Assembly: GCA_900550645.1 (NCBI GenBank)
Contig: URTA01000004.1
Location: forward strand, 32,634 to 96,633
Source of the DNA: an uncultured Porphyromonadaceae bacterium
Lineage (GTDB): Bacteria > Bacteroidota > Bacteroidia > Bacteroidales > Muribaculaceae
Reading direction: 5' to 3'
Length of the DNA stretch: 64,000 nt
The notes under the pieces: generated by a model
Told to the model about the DNA's origin: nothing
The model's database searches: none
Seen by the model: the letters and a program-made list of their open reading frames with translations, nothing else
Part shown: positions 15,827 to 23,978 of the stretch, one piece after another
Layout: every line of letters starts with the position of its first letter
Position numbering within the stretch: position 1 is the first letter of the stretch
Made by a program: the position numbers and the translations under genes

Positions 15827-16673
15827 GGCAGTTGCATTTATGTTTTTCGGGGTCTGTCTTGGGTACGCCTTTGTACATGTTTTGGCGGCGCATAGCCTCG
15901 TCGAAGTCTATCTGGTGAGCGTCAAACTCGGGGCCTTCTACGCATGTGAAGCGGGTCTTGCCGCCGACGGTAACGCGGCACGCGCCGCACATTCCGGTGC
16001 CGTCCACCATGAGGGCGTTGAGCGATGCCATGGTGGGTATGCCGTACTTCTTGGTGGTGAGCGACGCGAATTTCATCATGATCATCGGGCCGATGACGAC
16101 GCAGCGGTCGAAGCGGCGGCCTTCGTTCTCGATGAGGTGTTCCATGAGAGCGGTCACCATGCCGTGGAAGCCTTCAGAGCCGTCGTCGGTGCAGAGGTGC
16201 ACGTTTGCCACCTGACGCATTTCCTCGACGTATGTGAAGAGGCTCTTGGTTTTTGCTCCGATTATCACATCGGCTTTCACGCCGTGCTGGGCGAGCCATT
16301 TGGCCTGGGGGTAGACGGGTGCAGTGCCCACGCCGCCAGCCACGAACAGGATGTTGAGGCGGCTGAGTTCCTCGTCGGAGAGTTCTGTCAGGTCGGAGGG
16401 GAGGCCGAGCGGGCCGGCGAAGTCGGCGAAGCTGTCTCCGGCGTTCATGTCGCATATTTTCTGCGAGGAGATGCCTATGGCCTGTGTGACGATGGTCACG
16501 GTGCCGGCTTCGCGGTCATAGTCGCAGATGGTCAGGGGGATGCGTTCTCCCAACTCGTCTGTGCGTACTATCACGAACTGTCCGGGCATGGCCGAATGGG
16601 CTACCCTGGGGGCAAGCACCTTCATCTCGGTGATGCGGGGTGCAAGTTCACGCTTGCTTTGGATAGTGAACAT
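15819..16673 (-). CDS. nfnA: FAD/NAD(P)-binding 2Fe-2S oxidoreductase subunit (NfnA/SudB type)
   Basis: 284 residues from ATG 16673 (MFTIQSKRELAPRITEM). The FAD domain has 'GERIPLTICDYDREAGTVTI', the NAD domain has 'ILFVAGGVGTAPVYPQAKW', and the C-terminus has the 2Fe-2S cysteine pattern 'GTGMCGACRVTVGG' plus 'TRFTCVEGPEFDAH'. This is the ferredoxin-reductase/PyrK-like fold that partners the NfnB-type subunit encoded immediately downstream. It carries the promoter at 16750-16781. The C-terminal His/Cys-containing tail is short. Confidence 0.87.
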   Translation of the reverse strand: MFTIQSKRELAPRITEMKVLAPRVAHSAMPGQFVIVRTDELGERIPLTICDYDREAGTVTIVTQAIGISSQKICDMNAGDSFADFAGPLGLPSDLTELSDEELSRLNILFVAGGVGTAPVYPQAKWLAQHGVKADVIIGAKTKSLFTYVEEMRQVANVHLCTDDGSEGFHGMVTALMEHLIENEGRRFDRCVVIGPMIMMKFASLTTKKYGIPTMASLNALMVDGTGMCGACRVTVGGKTRFTCVEGPEFDAHQIDFDEAMRRQNMYKGVPKTDPEKHKCNCHG

Positions 16674-16749
16674 AGGTTTTAGGTTTTCTTTTGTGCGTCG
16701 GCGGCGGTCAGGCCGTGTCTGCGTTGTTCCGTGTGTTAACAATTGTCTG

Positions 16750-16781
16750 CAAAGTTAACACCCTTTGCCGTGATAACCAAA
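16750..16781 (-). promoter_or_regulatory. Promoter of nfnA-nfnB
   Basis: On the minus strand TTTG, 20 bp, TAACTTTG (16750-16757). Confidence 0.8.
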
Positions 16782-16829
16782 TGTCGGCAGTGTTTTTCTG
16801 CTATTTGGTGTGTGCGCGGACGCGTAGGG

Positions 16830-16861
16830 CTTGGCAGGGACGTTTTTTTTCGCTAATTTTG
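16830..16861 (+). promoter_or_regulatory. Promoter of tcdA-lolD, close to the start codon
   Basis: CTTG (16830-16833), 20 bp, TAATTTTG (16854-16861). The first ATG (16867) is only 6 nt past the box, so the mRNA is leaderless or nearly so. Confidence 0.65.
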
Positions 16862-16866
16862 CCACT

Positions 16867-17652
16867 ATGATGAATGATGAGACAGCTGATGCTTCCACCC
16901 GGTGGGATGAGCGCACGCGCCGCCTTTTGGGCGACGACGCTGCCGATGCTCTCTCTCGGGCGCGTGTCCTGGTGGTGGGCGTGGGCGGTGTAGGCGGCTA
17001 TGCCGTGGAGATGCTCGTGCGCAGCGGCGTGGGGCATGTCACTGCGGTCGATGCCGACGCGGTGGACGTGACCAACCTTAACCGCCAGATAATAGCTACT
17101 TGCGACACTGTGGGCATGGCAAAGACCGAGGTCATGGCCCAGAGGGCGCGGAGCATCAACCCGGATGTTGATTTCGAGATGCGGCAGATGTCCGTAACCC
17201 CGGACAATGCTGCGGAGCTGCTGTCGCCGGGGTATGACTATGTGCTGGACTGCATAGACAATGTTGCCCCGAAAGTCGCGCTGCTGGCTTGCTGCCTGAC
17301 GAACAGGATACGGGTAATCTCGTCGATGGGCGCGGGCGGTCGCACCGACCCTTCGCAGGTGGTATACTGTGACTTGTGGGAGACTCGCGACGACGGTCTG
17401 GCAAGGGCGGTGCGCCAGCGGCTGAAGCGCATGGGGCTGCGACGCCCGCTGCCGGTGGTGGCAAGCAAGGAGCGTCCGCACACAGCGTCGCTCATCGAGG
17501 TGGACACGGCCTACAAGCGCACATCATACGGGACTGTCGCCCCGCTGCCGGCGACTTTCGGCATATTCATGGCGGCAAAGGTGACTAACGACCTCGCGGC
17601 GGTGGCCCGGCGCGGTGGCAACAATCAGGACGACTGTGGTAGAACTGCATGA
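16867..17652 (+). CDS. tcdA: tRNA threonylcarbamoyladenosine dehydratase (ThiF/E1-like)
   Basis: 261 residues. An E1-like enzyme that uses ATP to cyclise t6A37 of tRNA to ct6A. The nucleotide motif is 'RVLVVGVGGVGGYAVEMLVR', followed by 'DADAVDVTNLNRQIIATCDT' and the Arg-containing 'NLNRQ'. A Cys-containing 'VLDCIDNVAPKVALLACC' and 'GAGGRTDPSQV' match the YgdL/TcdA group. The start ATG 16867 follows directly after the promoter; an upstream in-frame start overlaps the promoter and is excluded. The 3' end overlaps lolD by 38 bp. Confidence 0.9.
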   Translation: MMNDETADASTRWDERTRRLLGDDAADALSRARVLVVGVGGVGGYAVEMLVRSGVGHVTAVDADAVDVTNLNRQIIATCDTVGMAKTEVMAQRARSINPDVDFEMRQMSVTPDNAAELLSPGYDYVLDCIDNVAPKVALLACCLTNRIRVISSMGAGGRTDPSQVVYCDLWETRDDGLARAVRQRLKRMGLRRPLPVVASKERPHTASLIEVDTAYKRTSYGTVAPLPATFGIFMAAKVTNDLAAVARRGGNNQDDCGRTA

Positions 17653-18343
17653 CATATACAAGAGTTACGGCTCGCTGCGTGTGCTGGACGATATTAACCT
17701 GACCATACACGACGGAGAGATAATGGCGATAGTGGGCCCGAGCGGCGCAGGCAAAACCTCACTGGTGCAGGTGGCAGGCACGCTCGATGCCGCCGATTCA
17801 GGCACGGTGCTGTATGACGGCGTTGACCTGACGAGGCTGCGTGACCGCCGCCTGTCGGAGTTCCGCAACGCCAACATCGGCTTCATATTCCAGTTTCACC
17901 AGCTGCTGCCCGAGTTCACGGCTCTCGAGAATGCTGCGTTGCCGGCGATGATAGGCGGCGCGTCGCGGCAGAAGGCGTTGGCGCGGGCCGGCGAGCTGTT
18001 CGAGATGCTCGGCATAGCAGACCGCGCTTCGCACAAGCCGGCGCAGCTGTCGGGAGGCGAGAGGCAGCGTGTGGCGATAGCCCGCTCGCTGGTCAACCGT
18101 CCCAAAATAGTGTTTGCCGACGAGCCTACGGGCAGCCTCGACAGCGCGAACCGCGACGAGATACTCGCCCTCATGGCAGAGTTGAACCGCTCGCTGGGGC
18201 AGACATTTGTCATCGTGACCCATGACCCGGCACTGGCGGCGATAGCGCAGCGTGTGGTGTCGATGCGTGACGGGCGGATTACATCGGTGGAGGAGACCAA
18301 TAATGACATAGGCAATGAAGCGCATGAAGGTGATAATGAATAA
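17615..18343 (+). CDS. lolD: ABC transporter ATP-binding protein, LolD type
   Basis: 242 residues. Walker A 'GPSGAGKTS', Q-loop 'FIFQFHQLLPEFTALENA', signature 'LSGGERQRVAIARSLV', Walker B 'KIVFADEPTGSLDS' and H-loop 'VTHD' are all present. 'FHQLLPEFTALENVALP' is characteristic of LolD, which powers lipoprotein release from the inner membrane with LolC/E. No permease gene is adjacent. ATG 17615 lies inside tcdA; GTG 17636 is an alternative start closer to the usual family N-terminus. A lipoprotein gene follows at once. Confidence 0.88.
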   Translation: MATIRTTVVELHDIYKSYGSLRVLDDINLTIHDGEIMAIVGPSGAGKTSLVQVAGTLDAADSGTVLYDGVDLTRLRDRRLSEFRNANIGFIFQFHQLLPEFTALENAALPAMIGGASRQKALARAGELFEMLGIADRASHKPAQLSGGERQRVAIARSLVNRPKIVFADEPTGSLDSANRDEILALMAELNRSLGQTFVIVTHDPALAAIAQRVVSMRDGRITSVEETNNDIGNEAHEGDNE

Positions 18344-18980
18344 TAGGGTTATATGCACACTGCTGTGCAGTATGATGCTGGCTGTGCTGGCTTCTTGCAA
18401 CGGCGACGACACCCCGCAGCCCACCCCTGTCAGCTTCACCGACTTTGCCACTGTCGTGACTTCCGGCGAGGGGCAGGACACGCAGCTTGACATACAGCGC
18501 ACGCCCTCGTCACCTCTGGTGCGTCTGCGCAGCAGCCAGACACTTGAAGGAGCAAAGGAGGGGCAGCGTATTGTAGTCTGCTGGCAGGCAAGCCCCGCAG
18601 ACACCGTTTTGCGCCCCGTGCCGGTGGTGATATGCTCTGCCGCCGCGATACCGTATTGCAAGGTCAAAGCATATTCTATGGACGAGATACGCCGCATGAG
18701 ACAAGTCAGCTATAAAGTGCTGTCCGCCGCTCGCGTGGGCGACTACCTGAATATGCAGCTCACGGTGCAGAGCAACGCTCGCGACACGCGCTTCGCCATG
18801 GTGGCCGACGAGGCTACTCTGGAACAGGAGACCGTAGACTGCTATCTGGTGGGGGAGAACCTCCCCGAAAATGGAGCATACGTCAACCGCCGCACTTACG
18901 CCTCGTTTGACATAAGCGGGATTGCGCCACGCTCGGGGCAGCAAGTGCGTCTATGCAATATTGACCAAACCGACCAATAA
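18336..18980 (+). CDS. Lipoprotein, unrecognised
   Basis: 214 residues from ATG 18336, preceded by AAGGTGATA, a possible weak ribosome site; it overlaps lolD by 8 bp. An upstream in-frame ATG at 18315 would add seven residues. A lipoprotein signal peptide ends in the lipobox LASC (Cys at about residue 21). The rest is beta-rich with a second domain 'YKVLSAARVGDYLNMQLTVQ' and no motif I recognise. The two-part layout resembles NigD-like lipoproteins, but I cannot confirm that. Likely anchored in the outer-membrane or periplasmic side. Confidence 0.7.
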   Translation: MNNRVICTLLCSMMLAVLASCNGDDTPQPTPVSFTDFATVVTSGEGQDTQLDIQRTPSSPLVRLRSSQTLEGAKEGQRIVVCWQASPADTVLRPVPVVICSAAAIPYCKVKAYSMDEIRRMRQVSYKVLSAARVGDYLNMQLTVQSNARDTRFAMVADEATLEQETVDCYLVGENLPENGAYVNRRTYASFDISGIAPRSGQQVRLCNIDQTDQ

Positions 18981-18997
18981 AACTAATCGCAAGGCAA

Positions 18998-19909
18998 ATG
19001 GCACGAGACCTCTTCTCCCGGTATGTGTGGATAGTAGATACAATAACCCGCTACGGCAGCATTTCACGCGAGCGGCTCAACCAGCTGTGGATGCGCTCTC
19101 ACCTGAGCGACGGCAACCCCATACCCGAGCGTACATTCTTCCACTACCGCCGCGCCATTGAGGAGAACTTCCACATCGACATCGAGTGCGGCAAGGACGG
19201 CGAGTACCGTGTCAAGCGTCCTGCCGGGATGCGCGACAAGGCGTTTTCCAACTGGCTGCTCGATTCATACGCTGTGCGTACCGCCATGAGCGGCGAGAGC
19301 GCGGCGGCAATGGTGATGGTCGATGACGTGCCCTCCTCGCGGCAGTTCCTCTCACGAGCCATCGAGGCAGCGGCACACCACGAGAAAATCATATTCTCTT
19401 ACGCCGGCTTCAACCGTTCGCGCGTGGAGCGTGACATACACTACCACCCGTATTTCCTCCGCCTGTACAAGCAGCGGTGGTACATGGTAGGCTTAAAGGA
19501 AGGGGACGACCCTGCCTCCCCCTCTCACGGCATACGCACATACGCCCTCGACCGCGTCAAGGAAATGACGCTCACCGGCGAGGAGTTTGAGATGCCGGAA
19601 GGCACAAGCCCCGAGGGCTTCTTTGCCGATATCATCGGCATAACTTCGTCGCATGCGAGTGTGCGCGACGTGCGTATACGCACATCGCCACGCCAGGCCA
19701 AATACCTGCGTGCGCTGCCGCTGCACCATTCGCAGCAGGAGCAGGTGCATCAGGACTATTCCATATTCACATACCGCCTCAAGCTGAACTACGAGCTCGT
19801 GCATGAACTGCTGAGCCTCGGGGCTGACGTTGAGGCACTCGAGCCGCCCGAACTCCGCGCCATGCTTGCCGACGAGGTGCGGCGGCTCGCCGATGTATAC
19901 CTGAAATGA
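18998..19909 (+). CDS. WYL-domain transcriptional regulator
   Basis: 303 residues. An N-terminal winged-helix-like region (about 1-70, 'YVWIVDTITRYGSISRERLN') is followed by a WYL domain: 'KIIFSYAGFNRSRVERDIHY', 'YFLRLYKQRWYMVGLKE' and 'IRTYALDRVKEMTLT'. A C-terminal WCX-like extension follows. WYL proteins sense ligands, often nucleic acids or nucleotides, and regulate transcription. Its target cannot be inferred; it sits 17 bp after the lipoprotein gene and 13 bp before a HAD gene. Confidence 0.85.
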   Translation: MARDLFSRYVWIVDTITRYGSISRERLNQLWMRSHLSDGNPIPERTFFHYRRAIEENFHIDIECGKDGEYRVKRPAGMRDKAFSNWLLDSYAVRTAMSGESAAAMVMVDDVPSSRQFLSRAIEAAAHHEKIIFSYAGFNRSRVERDIHYHPYFLRLYKQRWYMVGLKEGDDPASPSHGIRTYALDRVKEMTLTGEEFEMPEGTSPEGFFADIIGITSSHASVRDVRIRTSPRQAKYLRALPLHHSQQEQVHQDYSIFTYRLKLNYELVHELLSLGADVEALEPPELRAMLADEVRRLADVYLK

Positions 19910-19922
19910 CAACACCCACGAC

Positions 19923-20633
19923 ATGACTCAAGATAACACCCGACTGTTCCCATCGCCGCTTCGTGCCGCCCTCATCGACATGGACGGCGTGCTGTATGAC
20001 TCCATGCCTCACCATGCACTGGCGTGGCAGCGTATGTTCGCTGAAATCGGTGTGAATGTCACCTCCGGCGAGTTCTTCGGCTATGAAGGTATGACCGGCA
20101 GCGCGACCATTGACCTGGTGATGCAGCGCGAGCGCGGCTTGACACTCCCCGACGAGGAGAAGAAGCGGCTCTATGCCCGCAAGACGCAGCTGTTCCGCGA
20201 AATGGGCGAGGTTGAGCTGATGCCTGGCGCTGACCGTATGCTCGCTTCGCTGCAGCGTGCTGGCGTGAGGTGCGTGCTTGTGACCGGCTCGGGACAGTCA
20301 TCGGTCATCTCGCGCATTGACCGCGACTATCCCGGCGTGTTCGCTGCGGCCGACCGCATCACCGCTCTCGATGTGACCCACGGCAAGCCGCATCCCGAGC
20401 CGTATATGCGCGGGCTTGCGATAGCCGGCACTGACGCTGCGCATGCCATAGTGATAGAAAACGCGCCGCTCGGCGTGCGGGCCGGCATAGCCGCCGGGCT
20501 GTTCACCGTGGCTGTGACCACAGGCCCCATAGCGCGGCAGGCCTTTGTGGACGAAGGCGCGGACATGATATTCCCTTCAATGGAGGAATTTGCCGACGCG
20601 CTCCCAAAACTTATAGTATCCCGAAAATCATGA
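19923..20633 (+). CDS. HAD-superfamily IA hydrolase, beta-phosphoglucomutase-like
   Basis: 236 residues. Motif I 'ALIDMDGVLYDSMPHHALAW' with the DxD nucleophile pair, motif II 'VTGSG', motif III Lys in 'HGKPHPEPYMRGL' and motif IV 'IVIENAPLGVRAGIAAG' are complete, and a helical cap follows motif I. Members hydrolyse or isomerise phosphosugars. Coupled to aroB by a 4-bp ATGA overlap, so the two are probably co-expressed; no link between the reactions is known. Confidence 0.87.
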   Translation: MTQDNTRLFPSPLRAALIDMDGVLYDSMPHHALAWQRMFAEIGVNVTSGEFFGYEGMTGSATIDLVMQRERGLTLPDEEKKRLYARKTQLFREMGEVELMPGADRMLASLQRAGVRCVLVTGSGQSSVISRIDRDYPGVFAAADRITALDVTHGKPHPEPYMRGLAIAGTDAAHAIVIENAPLGVRAGIAAGLFTVAVTTGPIARQAFVDEGADMIFPSMEEFADALPKLIVSRKS

Positions 20634-21739
20634 AAGTAACCAGTTGCAACACCTTTGGCCTCAATGAGCTGTCGCGGCATGCAACGGGAGCCTCGATTGA
20701 CAGGCTCGTTGTCATCACTGACAGCAATGTCAGTCCCCTGCTGCCTGGCATCATCACACCCGGCGACCCTCTGCTCTCCTCGCCGACTATCGTCATACCA
20801 GCCGGCGAGCAGAACAAGACTATCGAAACGGCAGAGCATATATGGGCGGAGATGCAGCGTCTCGGCATGACACGCAGCTCATTCGTCGTCAATGTCGGCG
20901 GCGGCATGGTCACTGACATCGGCGGATTTGCGGCTGCCACATACCGGCGAGGCATCCCATTCGCCAACGTCGCCACAACGCTCCTCGGCGCGGTGGACGC
21001 TGCCGTCGGGGGAAAGACTGGCGTGAATTTCGGCGGGCTGAAGAACCAGGTCGGCGTGTTCGCCATGCCCACGCACACGTACATCCCCTTCGCTGCGTTC
21101 AAAACACTGCCTCACGAAGAGCTGCTGTCGGGTTACGGCGAAATGCTCAAGACGAGCTATATATTCAGCGAAGAGCTTGTACGCAAGATAATGGATGCAG
21201 CTCCTATGCTCGATGACCTTGTCAATGAGGTGCCGGATGTCACGCCGCCGCTTGAAGATCCCGACACAACCTCGCTTGGGTATATGATAGGGGAATGTTC
21301 TCGCCACAAGGGCTTTGTGGTGAGCCAAGACCCCCACGAGCAAGGGATGCGCAAGTGCCTCAACTTCGGGCATACCTGCGGTCACGCTTTCGAGGAGATG
21401 ATGCTCGCCCGGGGCAATGCGCTGCCTCATGGCATCGCTGTGGCGCACGGCATCCTCGTTGCGCTTATTTTGAGCCATTTGCGGCTTGCTCTCCCCTCTG
21501 AGGAGGTATACCGCTACGCGGATTTCCTGAAAGCCGTGTTCCCGAGGATAGCCGTCAGCTGCAACGACTATCCGCAGCTGCTGGAGTTTCTGGCCGGCGA
21601 CAAGAAGAACCGGGCTGACGGCAAAATGCTCTTTGTGTTGTTGCGTGGCACAGTCGGCAAGGTAAGTTCTGTCGAACCTGTTGAGCCTCATGAGGTCGAG
21701 GCGGCACTCGATATATACCGCGACTTGACCGGGCAGTAG
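20630..21739 (+). CDS. aroB: 3-dehydroquinate synthase
   Basis: 369 residues. Converts DAHP to 3-dehydroquinate in the shikimate pathway, using NAD and a metal. NAD region 'VVNVGGGMVTDIGGFAAATY', 'VATTLLGAVDAAVGGKTGVN' and 'GLKNQVGVFAMP' are typical; the metal-binding His pair is in 'CLNFGHTCGHAFEE' and 'LPHGIAVAHGILVAL'. It ends with a TAG codon. Start overlaps the HAD hydrolase by 4 bp. It converges with the lipoprotein gene at 21750. Confidence 0.95.
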   Translation: MKVTSCNTFGLNELSRHATGASIDRLVVITDSNVSPLLPGIITPGDPLLSSPTIVIPAGEQNKTIETAEHIWAEMQRLGMTRSSFVVNVGGGMVTDIGGFAAATYRRGIPFANVATTLLGAVDAAVGGKTGVNFGGLKNQVGVFAMPTHTYIPFAAFKTLPHEELLSGYGEMLKTSYIFSEELVRKIMDAAPMLDDLVNEVPDVTPPLEDPDTTSLGYMIGECSRHKGFVVSQDPHEQGMRKCLNFGHTCGHAFEEMMLARGNALPHGIAVAHGILVALILSHLRLALPSEEVYRYADFLKAVFPRIAVSCNDYPQLLEFLAGDKKNRADGKMLFVLLRGTVGKVSSVEPVEPHEVEAALDIYRDLTGQ

Positions 21740-21749
21740 CCGCCGGCTG

Positions 21750-22319
21750 TCAGTCGATTGTGTCGGAAATTGAGATGACTATGCGGCATCCGTCCAGCCC
21801 CTCGTCTCCCATTCCCTTAAAGGAGATGTAGCCGTGGTCAGTGCGGTATACGCGCTCCTCGCTGCGGTCGCTGCGGTGGTGGCTCACCATACGCTCGCGC
21901 TTCAGGTCGAGGCAATACGACAGGTAGCCCACCAGGTCATTGCCCACCAGGTCGCCCCCGTGCAGGTTTGTGATTTCGGCGCGTGTCGGCGCGGCGATGC
22001 GCACACGCCATGTCCCGGGATTGCTCATAGAGTCGATGTACAGCGGCGCTCCAACGCCGTCTGTGAGTATGCCGGTGAAATCGTATGCCGTAGAGTCGAA
22101 AGGCTCGCCCACACGCAGCGCGTCCGTCAGGCTGCGCACCGTCATGCCGATGTCGTTGTCTGCATGAAAAGGCTTTGCCTCATGTGCCTTGCCGTCTTGC
22201 GCGTGTCTGTCGCCGCGTCCGCACGATGCCAATAAGGCCACACACGCCACTGAAACGGCTGAAATCACAACCGCTGCGCGTGCAAACATCTTCAGACGTA
22301 TGGAACTTGCCGTTAACAT
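21750..22319 (-). CDS. Lipoprotein, unrecognised
   Basis: 189 residues, with a signal peptide ending in lipobox LLASC (Cys about residue 33). A second ATG at 22289 (MFARAAVVISAVS) gives a more usual signal peptide length. The mature part is hydrophilic with a His/Asp-rich linker and a beta-rich domain, 'YLSYCLDLKRERMVSH' and 'YISFKGMGDEGLDGCRIVIS'. No function known. Monocistronic, converging with aroB, with only 10 bp between stop codons. Confidence 0.65.
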   Translation of the reverse strand: MLTASSIRLKMFARAAVVISAVSVACVALLASCGRGDRHAQDGKAHEAKPFHADNDIGMTVRSLTDALRVGEPFDSTAYDFTGILTDGVGAPLYIDSMSNPGTWRVRIAAPTRAEITNLHGGDLVGNDLVGYLSYCLDLKRERMVSHHRSDRSEERVYRTDHGYISFKGMGDEGLDGCRIVISISDTID

Positions 22320-22348
22320 CCCTTGTTGTTGCCGTTAAATTCGCTGTG

Positions 22349-22356
22349 CAAAATTA
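22349..22356 (-). promoter_or_regulatory. -7 box for the 21750-22319 lipoprotein gene
   Basis: CAAAATTA on the plus strand (TAATTTTG on the minus strand), about 30 bp upstream of ATG 22319. Confidence 0.55.
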
Positions 22357-22423
22357 CTGCCTTTCCACGAAACTGAAAAATTTCTGCGTCCAAAAATGCA
22401 CCCATATTTCACCCCTGAAACAG

Positions 22424-23779
22424 TCAGTCGAGCGAGCCGATGACGCTGGAGACGTTGGAGAAGAACATGACGTAATATATCGGCATATATGTGATGCCTC
22501 CTTCGATGTATACGCGCTGCTCGTTTGACAGCACATACGCTCGTTTGACATTGTATTCGCTGACAGACAGGAAGCGGTCGAGTGCGCTGTGAATCTTGTA
22601 GTCCTTGCCCAATTTGACCTCAATGGGTATGTTGGAGAGGCTGTCCGCATCGTCTATCAGGTAGTCCACTTCGCCGTTCTTCTTGTTGTCGTAATAGTAC
22701 AGCGGGTATCCGTGCGCCCTAAGCTCCTGTGCCACAACGGTTTCATAGACTGAACCGAGGTTGATGCCAGCTGTGTCTGTCATCACGGCGTTGATGTTGT
22801 TGCGGAAATAGATGCCCGACAACAGCCCAACGTCGTTCATGTACAGTTTAAGGAGGTTCTTGCCGCTGTTCTCAACAAGCGGGTATGAGGGTTTGCTGAC
22901 GGCACGCACCTCGAGAGCCACGCCCGAGGAAATGAGGTAGTCGAACTCCTCGGCATAGTCGCTGCTGCGTTTCCAGTCTTTGCCTTCTATATCTCTGATA
23001 ACAATCCGTTTCCTGCGGTTTTCGAACACAGAGGGAATCATGTCGTATATCCGCTTGATTTTCAGTCGGCGGTTGCTTTGGTCTTCATATTTTGAGGCAT
23101 CTACTCCATACAAGTCGAGTACTTCACGCTGTATGTCACGCACTTCGACGATGTTTTTGTCTTCGACGTATGAGGCAACGGCTTTAGGCAGACCGCCGAC
23201 GAGCAGGTATTTGCGGAACAGGTTCAGCATCCGTGCGTGTATAGCGTCAGGCAGCGAGGCGTTGCTGTCGAAGCATTCCTTCATGGTCTGCACTGCCGCC
23301 TCGCCTACGCCGTTGGCATACAGGAACTCCTCGAAGTCCATGGGGTACATGTGCTGTACCTTGAGGCTGCCGAGCGGCAGCGACTGTGTCTTGCGGAGAG
23401 ACACGCCGAGCAGCGAGCCGCTGGCGATGTAGGTGAAGCGGCGGTCGCGCATCAGGAACTTGACGAGTGTCAGCAAGTGGTCGTATGCCTGTATTTCGTC
23501 GATGAATACAAGCGTTGAGGCGCGGTCTTTCATCTTGTCGCCGGCAACCATGCTGACTGCCAGGTAGAAGTCCTCGACAGTACGTGCTTCGGCAAACACG
23601 CGGTCGCCGAGCTTGTCCTCCTCCATGTTTATCTCAATGTAGTTCGGGAACATTTTCTGCCCTACGCTGCGTATGATGTATGACTTGCCTATTTGGCGTG
23701 CGCCGTCGATGACGAGCATCCGGTCGGAGTCAGATGACAAATATTCCTCTATCTGCTGGGCTATCTTCCTGTACAGCAT
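22424..23779 (-). CDS. AAA+ ATPase with C-terminal DUF4143, second copy
   Basis: 451 residues from ATG 23779 (MLYRKIAQQIEEYL). Walker A 'GARQIGKSY', Walker B 'TLVFIDEIQAYDH', sensor-type 'YIASGSLLGVSL' and 'MYPMDFEEFLYANG' are family features. The C-terminal region carries a nuclease-like 'GEVDYLIDD...PIEVKLG' pattern. An in-frame ATG at 23803 lies before the predicted transcription start given the -7 box at 23806-23813, so 23779 is preferred. It is clearly a different subfamily from the ATPase at 2724-3878. A 33-bp-period repeat sits directly upstream. Confidence 0.87.
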   Translation of the reverse strand: MLYRKIAQQIEEYLSSDSDRMLVIDGARQIGKSYIIRSVGQKMFPNYIEINMEEDKLGDRVFAEARTVEDFYLAVSMVAGDKMKDRASTLVFIDEIQAYDHLLTLVKFLMRDRRFTYIASGSLLGVSLRKTQSLPLGSLKVQHMYPMDFEEFLYANGVGEAAVQTMKECFDSNASLPDAIHARMLNLFRKYLLVGGLPKAVASYVEDKNIVEVRDIQREVLDLYGVDASKYEDQSNRRLKIKRIYDMIPSVFENRRKRIVIRDIEGKDWKRSSDYAEEFDYLISSGVALEVRAVSKPSYPLVENSGKNLLKLYMNDVGLLSGIYFRNNINAVMTDTAGINLGSVYETVVAQELRAHGYPLYYYDNKKNGEVDYLIDDADSLSNIPIEVKLGKDYKIHSALDRFLSVSEYNVKRAYVLSNEQRVYIEGGITYMPIYYVMFFSNVSSVIGSLD

Positions 23780-23805
23780 TGTGTAACGTCGTTGGTTTGA
23801 CACTG

Positions 23806-23813
23806 CAAAGTTA
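23806..23813 (-). promoter_or_regulatory. -7 box of the second DUF4143 ATPase gene
   Basis: CAAAGTTA (TAACTTTG on the minus strand); the -33 region falls at the first copy of the 33-bp repeat. Confidence 0.6.
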
Positions 23814-23830
23814 GTGATTTTTATTTGGAC

Positions 23831-23910
23831 AGGTGCGTTTTCTGCGAAAAATGACCCTCGAAAAGGTGCGTTTTCCGCGATTTTGAGGGGTTGAAAAGGT
23901 GCGTTTTCCG
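23831..23910. repeat. Three-copy repeat with an exact 33-bp period
   Basis: AGGTGCGTTTTC starts at 23831, 23864 and 23897, exactly 33 bp apart. About 14 bp plus a trailing GAAA are conserved; the remaining bases of each unit vary. On the minus strand the period equals 11 codons and would encode repeated KTHLF. It lies between the second DUF4143 ATPase promoter and the flippase promoter. Confidence 0.75.
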
Positions 23911-23940
23911 AAGATGCGTGGTCGGCTGTGGCGGAAAATG

Positions 23941-23971
23941 TTGGCTGTTCGGGGGCAATTCGCTATATTTG
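23941..23971 (+). promoter_or_regulatory. Promoter of the flippase gene, next to its start codon
   Basis: TTGG (23941-23944), 19 bp, TATATTTG (23964-23971); ATG 23979 is 7 nt downstream, implying a leaderless mRNA. Confidence 0.65.
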
Positions 23972-23978
23972 CACTGCA

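Noticed and set aside
23831..23910. Possible mini-CRISPR (regularly spaced repeats)
   Set aside because: Only about 14 conserved bases per 33-bp unit, spacers under 20 bp, no cas genes in the window.
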